DNA from: Thereva unica | Lineage: Eukaryota > Arthropoda > Insecta > Diptera > Therevidae | Direction of reading: 5' to 3' | Assembly (NCBI GenBank): GCA_949987705.1 | Contig: OX465284.1 | Coordinates: 116,665,052 to 116,729,051 of the forward strand | DNA length: 64,000 bases | Part shown: one piece after another, positions 56,440-64,000 of the stretch | How positions within the stretch are numbered: position 1 is the first letter of the stretch | How the letters are laid out: each line of letters opens with the position of its first letter | Position numbers and translations under genes: made by a program | Notes under the pieces: model-generated | Database searches by the model: none | What the model was told of the DNA's origin: nothing | What the model saw: only the letters and a program-made list of their open reading frames with translations

Positions 56440-56623
56440 CATGGTACAATAATTACAAGGTAAGCTCATAAGAGCCCCGTGACGTCACTCAGATCTTAGT
56501 TCACAAAGGAAAAAGCTCTCTCGTGACGTCACTCAGCTCTTTTCTCATATAAAAATGGTAGAAGCTTTTCAAGAAGGAAACAGAGCTTTTCCTTGTGAGC
56601 CTACCTTGTATTATTGTACCATG
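56440..56623. mobile_element. CATGGTAC palindromic MITE, copy 1 (184 bp)
   Basis: Begins CATGGTACAATAATTACAAG and ends with the complement of CATGGTACAATAATACAAGG. Flanked by CGTCTAAT on both sides (56432-56439 and 56624-56631), a perfect 8-bp duplication that suggests a hAT-type transposase. Two internal GTGACGTCAC palindromes lie at about 56480 and 56524. Confidence 0.85.
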
Positions 56624-56742
56624 CGTCTAATCTACATCTAATGGATTATAGAAAACGACCTCATAAAAAAGAATACAGAGAGTGTAAAGAAGAAAAAACA
56701 CAAACTGGAAAACGCTAAAAGAGAAGATACTCATATTCATCA

Positions 56743-57240
56743 GGGTGCGCCATCTAGACCTTCGGTATTTCAACATTGAATAACTCTGACACATTTTAGC
56801 CGATTTCGACAAATGTACACGATTCTGAAACGTCATTCAGTACCATTTTAGCTATGAGTTAATACACACCAAAAGAACACGTAGAAATTGCAGCGCTTTA
56901 TATTGAAAAGCATCTTTCAATTATGAAAACTGTTCCCTAAACACATTGCGTCGAAAAATGGTGATTTGGAGTGACCTCGTCGTCTTCCAGATTTAATGGA
57001 ACCAGATTTTTTTTATGGGATTACTTGAAAAGTAAAGTTTATACCAGCAAGCCGAAAACTATTGTTGAACTCAAGGCGTACGAGCCAAACGAGCTGCTAT
57101 AACGACCGAGACACTAACCAATGTCATCCCAGGAAGCCCGAAAGGTGGCTGCTTTTTGCTTATCGAATAGAGGTGGTCATTTAATCGACATTATTTTTGT
57201 ATAACGTTGTTGAGTATTGTATCGGTTAAATCTTACAAAT
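56743..57240 (+). pseudogene. Mariner-like transposon relic, 5' TIR half
   Basis: Starts GGGTGCGCCATCTAGACCTT, the inverse of the right end of the copy at 60440. The transposase then begins near TPKEHVEIAALYIEKHLSIM. An internal deletion follows, then FFLWDYLKSKVYTSKPKTIV with ELKA, and finally GGHLIDIIF at the C-terminus. The DNA-binding domain and the first two catalytic positions are gone, and no right inverted repeat is found. Confidence 0.75.
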
Positions 57241-57494
57241 CTCTTACAGAATGCAGCATATTTCTCAAACGGCTACAGGAGGCATTTCCTTATTCTGAAC
57301 GACTATGATTATTTCAAAACAACGGCGTTCTGATTATACCTTGGATAAATTCTCCAACTCTATTAACCTCTAGCCTTGAGGAGAATAGAGAAGCCTGTCG
57401 GTGGGAAGAAAACAGGCACCTTTGCATGCCTACTACCCACGTTCCACTGAGACAGCCTTACACAATCTGTAACTCAAAACTGGAAATTGTTTTT

Positions 57495-57556
57495 CTATCT
57501 TAATTCCTGAAATTGCGCCCGGTGCAAGTGCACCATTTGCACCTATGAAGGCGCCA
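57495..57556 (-). mobile_element. hAT-like element, copy D (single end)
   Basis: On the minus strand it reads CCTTCATAGGTGCAAATGGT, GCACTTGCACCGGGCGCAAT and TTCAGGAATTAAGAT, matching the left end of copies A-C. No partner end was found nearby. Confidence 0.65.
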
Positions 57557-59880
57557 ACCTTACTACTGTCACAGCAACGCAAAAACTTGTTTGAAGGGAC
57601 AGAAAGGACTCTCTCAATCTATAACTAAGCCTACACCAATTTCATTACTTTAGTTATCCTAATAGGGTGCCATACTCTATGAAATCTAAAACCACCAGAT
57701 CAGATTCAACAGAGCGATCGATTCTTCAGTTGAGGTGCTCCGTCAGGCAAACAAGAAGGTCACTGGCATATTAAACATGCAGTGTCTTTTCACCATAAAC
57801 AGCATCAGGATTATCCTTTTTCATCCACTTATAGGGCAAAAGCCTAATTGCATCCCCAACGAATTGTTTCCAAAAGCTGCACTGATCCAGAACTTATCCT
57901 CGCATGGTTTGTCTGTATTCGAGTAGATGTTGCAAAATAATTTAATTTTTCCTTCGTTATCCTTTAGAAAAACCAGCATACTGTAAAAAAAAAACTTTTT
58001 TTATTCTATTTTTATGTAAATGGATTAGTTTTCGTGGAAATTCATTTCCCTGCATTTTCCAGTTCCAGAAACTCCGCATCACTTTCACAGGATTTTATTA
58101 AATTGCAGGAAAAAGTTAAAAATCCTTTTTTTGTGCAACGCTAATTTCCTTACCACACAGGCCCTCATACCATTTAATTTTCTGAGAATTTCAGGATCTG
58201 ATATCGTAAAAGTAACACGCACACACACACACATTAAAATTTCCCGGTCAGCTTTTGAATTTTTATTAAAAAGTTTTGGAGAAAGTTTCAAGGCAAACAG
58301 CAAGTGGCTATGAAATCGCTCACCGAGCAGAGCAGCACTGGCAGGTGAGAATCCTTTGTGCAAAATTAAAACCCATGTTACCTGGAAACTTATTTGTTAC
58401 AAATCCTGTGCACAGGAAACTTTCTCCCATAAATTACTAACCGGAATGGAAAAGTTTTTAATTCTGTTGCTGTGCTTGTCTATGGTTGACCTTCAGGTGG
58501 GGGGCTTTTGTCCATTATCCCACCTGCGGTTGGCCACCAGATGATAAGGATCAGAGCGGCAAGAGTGGGGGAATAAATTATCGCATTCTCATAATTGACC
58601 CAGGAAACATGAAGTGTAAATGTTGTGTTGGAGATAAAACTCCCAGAATGTTGTTGTTGTAATCAAATTATTAATGGCTGCTTAAAGTGCGGATAAAATT
58701 TTTAGGCTTTTTAGGTCTGAGGGGTTTCATATTCGGGGATATTTACATTTGAAACGTTGTTTACACGTTGATTTACTGGGATGTAAGCATTACAGATGTT
58801 TGAATAGGAGCATGTAAACAAGTTTGTTTACATTTGTATTTTTTACTGTGATTTTTTTATAGGGATTCAAACATGAGAATTTTTTTTATTTAAAATTAAC
58901 AAGATTTATTTAAGATTTTATCTAAAGAAAAGAAGCACGGATGACAGAACAAAACTTGATGTAAACTGATCCTTATTTACGCTAATTAAATATCTTATCG
59001 TTAATTTGATGGAAACTTCTTTTAAACCCTTTTTTTGTGTCCTTGCTTTCTTAAAATTACCCCTCGATTGGGTGTCCATTTCTTAACGATAAACAAATCT
59101 CATCCTTTGGTCCTTTGTAATTTATTTCCTCTTTGTTTCTTTGTAAAAGGCAAAAGTAAACACACATAAGACGGATTAATTCCGTTCTAAATCTAAGCCG
59201 GGTCTGGGACTTTCCGCTTTTCCGCAAGCAGGAATTACACAAATAATTCAAGGGATCCTTTTTGCATCGGATTCTGTTTTTTTTTTTCGTTATTTCAAAT
59301 TCGTTTTTTTGTTATACCCGAATTTGTAAGGATACAAACGAAAGCAGAAATGCGTTTAAATTTAAACACGAATGCGAAATTGAAGTATGAAAATTTAAAA
59401 AACTTATCAACTCCCAAAAAAAAAAACATGAAAAAGAGCAACCTTTGTGTACCTTTTTGCCTGTAGGGATCGAGTCCTTAATGGTATTAATTTAAATTAT
59501 ATTAAAGAACATGAGGGTTTGTGCTTGCGTTTGAGAATTTGGCTTGCTGTTACATGCATGTGTATATAGAGGGTTTAGTTTCTTAACAAATACTCATTTT
59601 GACTTTCAATATAAATAGAGTGTTTCATTTTGGCTGGCAATGTTTATGCCGAAGTTATTCACATTCGATGCAGACGTGCACACTGCGGTGTAAAATTCCA
59701 TTTAGACTTGACACAGTGGAACAATCTTCCGTAGTCAGTATTCCCGAACTCGTACAAAGTCGAAAAGTGAAAACGTCACATACATACATTATGTCATTTG
59801 CCCTCTGCACAGCAGATCTACTACTACACATTGCAACATGACCAAAACTTAAAAAAAAATTTCTCCTAAAATTTCAAGTG
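57557..59880. other. No gene seen
   Basis: A (CA)n run lies at 58215-58232 and T/A-rich tracts near 59275-59290. No coding content was recognised. Confidence 0.45.
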
Positions 59881-60056
59881 CTTAAAGCTTTTATAAAAGG
59901 TCGAAATCTTTTAAAAGCTTCTTTTTAAACCGTTAAAAGCTTTTAAAAGTTTAAGAGCTTTAAAGCCTTTATGTTCAAAGGGTAAAAGCTTTTAAAGGCT
60001 TAAAAACTGTTACAAACTTTTAAAAGCTTTTAAGCTTTTCAAAAACGAAAGCTTTT
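59881..60056. repeat. AAAAGCTTTTAA low-complexity palindromic repeat
   Basis: About 15 occurrences of AAAGCTT/AAAAGCTTTT with variable spacing of roughly 10-25 bp. Confidence 0.75.
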
Positions 60057-60108
60057 AAACAATTTCCGCCGCAATCCAGGATCGAACCGAGAATCTTTAG
60101 GTCGAATT

Positions 60109-60302
60109 CATGGTACAATAATACAAGGTAGGCTCATAAGGAAAAGCTCTGTTTCCATCTTGGAAACCTTAAACGCAATTTGTTAGAGAAAAGATCTGAG
60201 TGACGTCAGGCGAAAGCTTTTTTCCTTTAGGAATTGAGATGTGAAAGACGTCACGAAACGAGAGCTTTTCCTTATGAGCCTACCTTGCATTATTGTACCA
60301 TG
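60109..60302. mobile_element. CATGGTAC palindromic MITE, copy 2 (194 bp)
   Basis: Begins CATGGTACAATAATACAAGG, then TAGGCTCATAAGGAAAAGCT. The right end is the inverse. Flanks GGTCGAATT and GGTCAAATT form an imperfect 8-9 bp duplication. TGACGTCA-like words occur at about 60200 and 60246. Confidence 0.85.
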
Positions 60303-60439
60303 GGTCAAATTTAGCAATTAAACTCTAGTCTAGCGGGGGCGCTTACAGCTCGAAGGGGGGAGGCGCGGATGATTTTATGTTTTTGTCGTTTTTGGCTCAC
60401 TGTTTAGTTTCTACTTAAATTTTATTGTGTCTTTTTTAT

Positions 60440-61434
60440 TCTACATCTCGTCTTCTGAAACGTCATCCAGTACCATTTTGCTATTAATCTACTCACATCG
60501 AAAAAACTCGTTGAAATTGTAGCGTTTTACGTTGAAAGCAATCGTTCAATTGTGAAGACTGTGCATGCTTATCGTATAAAATATGGGAAAAATTCGGCGC
60601 CTTCAGACAACACAATTCGTAGTTTGGTGAAGAATTTATTTGAGTACAGGGCTGTGTCCACTCGCCAGCGTCCCATTCGATGGCATCCGCGAAGTTGTTG
60701 AAGCGGTAATAGAGAGTGTTGTCTATAATCCAAATATGTCGTATCGCCGCCGATCCCAGGAGTTAAATGTGAGTGAACCGACTCTAAAGAGGATTATGAA
60801 TCAAGATCTTTATCCCTTCCCAAACAATGTGCAATGATTATTGCCAACGGACAAGCGTCGTTTGTAATATGGTAATGCCGCCACAAAAATGATCGATGCC
60901 GAGCCAGATTTTTGGGACAACATTTTGATGACATACGAAACTCATTTTACACTCTCTTGCGGAGTCAATAAACAAAACTACGACAGAGAACCCAATTCAC
61001 GAAACACCACTGGACCATCGGACTAAATTTCTTCAAAGTTCGAGAAACCCTCGACGACACAAGGTGCTGGTTGTCCTTCGTTTGCCCGAAAACGCGTGAA
61101 AAATGTATGACCAAACTTTTTTCAAAAAGACGGCGCACTTTGCAACACCGCAGCCTCTATGATGAAGTTCTTGCAAAAGTAAAGTTTATGTCGGCAAGCC
61201 GAAGACCATGGACGAACTCAAAGCTTACATAGAGGCCGAAGTAGATGCTAAAACGTGCAAAAAAAGCCGCTTTTTATGTATGGAATGGAGGTCATTTAAT
61301 TGATATTGTATTAAAAAACTGGTTTGAAATAAATGGTAGAAAATATCCTAAATAAATCCTGCTCATTTGTCGAAATCGGCTAAAAAATGTGGGAGTTATT
61401 CAATGTTGAAATACCGAAGGTCTAGATGGCGCAC
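60440..61434 (+). pseudogene. Mariner-like transposon relic, 3' TIR half
   Basis: The transposase N-terminus can be followed through FYVESNRSIVKTVHAYR and SAPSDNTIRSLVKNLFEYR. REVVEAVIESVVYNPNMSYR plus RRSQELNVSEPTLKRI forms the helix-turn-helix. MTYETHFTLSCGVNKQN is the block of the first catalytic Asp, here replaced by Tyr. FFQKDGALCNTA is the second-Asp block, kept. The region of the third acidic residue is deleted and the frame resumes at KVYVGKPKTMDELKA. The right end is the complement of GGGTGCGCCATCTAGACCTT, and complementarity to the copy at 56743 extends about 70 bp. Several frameshifts and stops. Confidence 0.85.
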
Positions 61435-63560
61435 CCCACCGAGTACGTAAATTTAGACATTTTATTGGGGCCCCAAGCATTTTTTATGTAACAGTAGCAA
61501 AAAGTTAGGAAACCACTGCCCTAGTCTATAAAAATACTGTCGCCTGGTTATTTTAAATTGTTTAAACTACAGTAATGAGAAGAAAATGTCACTTTCTACT
61601 TTCACATTAAGATTGCTCTCCAGATAGTCTTAGTGATTCCAGGAGCAACATTTTGACTATTAGAGAATGTGAAGCAAGTACTAACACTATCAAAACGCCT
61701 CAATTCGGCATTAATTAATTCTATTCCCAGATGATTTATTCACGATTCCCGGGAATCATCTACAACATCCACCAATCAGTGCCATCATATGTCTGTATAA
61801 ATATGGGCTTGTTGATTAATATTTAGTATTTATTTTTCACTTGATGGGCACGCAAAGAATCAATTCATCCGAAAATAGAGCTTGTTTATTCACACACAAA
61901 AATTACACGCCTTACGTCTTCCGATTTCCTAAGGTCCTGGATCCTTGTTCCTTCTGTGCGGGATTTATGGCGTGGTTTTATTCCATGGTTCTTATTCCAT
62001 GTGTACTTCTCACAGTATCCATTTCTCAGAACGAATAAATTATGTCAGAATGGCTAAAATCTGATTCAGCTGATCTAGAGGGCGCACAGGTGGAAAGGAC
62101 GCCCCTACGTAGTCGATTCGCTGTGCCAGTAGCAGCATTATGCAGAAATGGAAATATTTGAAATCGTATAATACTGAGGAGCATAAAACCCCAAGCAGTT
62201 GTTTTCCGGCTTTTGCTTCCCTCCCATCAATTGGGCTCGTATTATCTTTTGCCTTTGGAGCGGAGTCGGGGGGAAATTGATTTTTGTAGGGAAACGTTTT
62301 GTACGGAGCCCCACTTTACTTTCATGTTAGACTTCAAGGATATACGCGGGAGCTGCCGTGTGTGGGGAACGTTCGCTCGGCATGAGATCCACTAAATTCG
62401 ATTTTAAAGGTGAAGAATACAGCTGTATTTTTTTATCAAATCAAAATCAAATTTTCAAGTGAAGTGGTGATATTAGGGTGAAGAGTATGGTTGTTGTTTT
62501 TTTTTTTTGAGATAACATTTGGATATGAAGAAGAGAACGTAAAGAGACATTTAAGCTGAACATTAGCAGTGATTTTTATGTCCTTGTCGAGATTCAGGGT
62601 TATCGAGGATTTGATACAATTGAGCACCATAAGAAATAATGAAAATTAACACATTTATAGTTCTTCTTCTCATGCCACTCAATATAGCCTTGTCCTCACC
62701 TAATCCCTACCTTCATCCTCGCTTCCAATCTCTTATTGAAACTTTCCAATTCTGGAAGCACTATTGAAGCATTGGCTTTGATTGCATCATCCTAATGCTT
62801 TCTAGATCTAGCTACAGAGCACATTCCTGGGTATGTGGAGGTGCGCTTGTTTCTTAATTGGCCTGAATATACGAGGACGCATGCTTCTGAAGAAAAATCT
62901 GCTTTAGGCCAGAAAAGCGTGCGGAAGAAGTATGTATGGTAATAGTGGCTCGAAAAGTACATGAAAGCACGCCTTTCTATTTTTCTTCAGTGAATTCTTG
63001 GGTCGTAGCAGTATCGCAGCCGCAACGAAGGCCTATTGTACCTAAGTACATCAACTACTTTAGATTTGTACACGAGGCCGCTTGAATAGTTTCATTAGTC
63101 TGCTTAAAGAGTTTTCATGTAGACTTTTTCAAGCAAGTTCGCTCCGGCAACCTGATCTTCGTTAAAACAGCGCAAGACATTTAACATGAAGAGCAGACAC
63201 GTCTTTCCCGAGGAACAGCCTGCAGCTAACTACACCGGTCTTGTCAGCCTAGGCCTCGGCAACGCCCGACTACCATCCCAAAGGTCTGTGGTCCGAATCT
63301 ACTTCATGGTATCCACTTCATCTGTCCATTTATATCCCTATACATAGCTTTCATTCTTACTTGCTAATGGACTCTAACTTACTAACACAGCTAATGGAAA
63401 GCAAATCTCCAATTGGGTTGTAAAGGCATTGATGAAGAGAAGTTAACCAAAACAAATTATTCACTGGAACGGACGAAGAGCTTGAATATGTAAATGTATG
63501 ACGAAATAAATACAGCTGTACCTACACATCATAAAATTGAGCAGATTATTACTACGTATA
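61435..63560. other. No gene seen
   Basis: Short open frames only. Confidence 0.45.
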
Positions 63561-63764
63561 CATGATGAGTTGATGAGTTGAGTTGAGATTGAGTTGAATT
63601 ATCGACTCGCGCCACAAATCACAAACAAAACACAGAGATGCTGCTGTCAACTAAATTCAACCACTTCATTAGTGAACTACCGTCTGCATGCATCATTTCA
63701 ACTCAACCCAGGTAGCAAATCTGAGTCGATCTTAACTCAACTCGACTCGCGTCTACATGTAGTT
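63561..63764. repeat. Inverted repeat of GAGTTGAGTTGA / TCAACTCAAC type
   Basis: The left side ATGAGTTGATGAGTTGAGTT with GAGATTGAGTTGAA is opposed by TCTTAACTCAACTCGACTCG at the right (about 63730-63750). Both sides carry GACTCGCGYC next to the repeat. It is probably a small MITE related to the repeats at 8387 and 49190. Confidence 0.45.
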
Positions 63765-64000
63765 GGACGTTCTATAGGATGCCTCGGGCACGTTTAACTA
63801 GCATTTGGAAATTGGAAGAACACGAGCCAGGATTTTTAATGGTAGACCAGACCAAAAATAAACCTATGGCGACCAACAACTAGATGGATTAATGACGTGC
63901 ATGTGCATGACGAAAACTAAAAGGACCTTGTTGGTGTGGTGGGATCCCAATAAATGACCTGATATTGCAACCCTCAAATTCGTTACACACCCACTCTTAG

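Noticed and set aside
60075..60104. tRNA-like T-arm (minus strand GGTTCGATCCTGG)
   Set aside because: No acceptor, D-arm or anticodon arm is found around it. Single T-arm-like words arise by chance.

Overview
The window looks like nuclear DNA of an insect, probably a fly (Diptera). It is AT-rich and gene-poor, has small spliced genes with TATA boxes, and is full of transposon relics. The host-type evidence is a multi-exon cuticle protein with AAPAIAHGY-type repeats and sequences derived from arthropod 5S rRNA. The species cannot be fixed from sequence alone. There is no bacterial-type operon, CRISPR array, tRNA gene or rRNA operon that I can support.

Host genes. One convincing gene lies on the minus strand, 38440-43908. 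It encodes a secreted, alanine/histidine/tyrosine-rich cuticular protein of 292 residues in six exons. The start is a 12-nt exon (MASK) 3.5 kb upstream of the rest, just downstream of a TATA box. A second candidate is the 5' exon of a secreted-protein gene on the minus strand at 5600-5812, with a signal peptide, a good splice donor and an upstream TATA box. Its other exons were not found. Everything else that codes is of mobile-element origin.

Mobile elements, left to right. 0-9 kb: a non-LTR reverse transcriptase (RT) relic, a hAT-like MITE, a BEL/Pao relic and 3' ends of an RTE-like element. 10-12.4 kb: a degenerate RT ending in (GAA)n, followed by a 5S-rRNA-derived sequence. 14.7-16.9 kb: a nested stack in which a repeat block is split by a hAT-like element that carries two MITEs. 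20 kb: a CCATTGTCCCAAAA-type minisatellite. 22-29.5 kb: a 5S-derived copy and several RTE-like and RT relics. 30787-34627: a nearly pristine non-LTR retrotransposon (LOA/I-group type: endonuclease, RT, RNase H and a C-terminal CCHC motif) with one intact 1225-codon ORF. It is 5'-truncated, ends in a (TA)n tail and is flanked by a 12-bp target-site duplication. 35-37.9 kb: an RTE-like relic split by a 1.86-kb hAT-like element with an 8-bp duplication and a large internal fold-back. 45-53 kb: a 9-bp minisatellite, two copies of an AAGCTT-rich repeat element, RT relics and a GC-rich island. 54-61.5 kb: more hAT-like copies, two copies of a 184-194 bp palindromic MITE and two complementary halves of a long-TIR mariner.

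The most interesting signals are the 5S-rRNA-derived dispersed family (three copies with shared non-5S changes), the structurally complete insertion signatures of several elements, the nested stacks, and the RTE-like elements whose short 3' ends run into (GAA)n tails. Long stretches between these features hold no gene that I can support and are listed as such.
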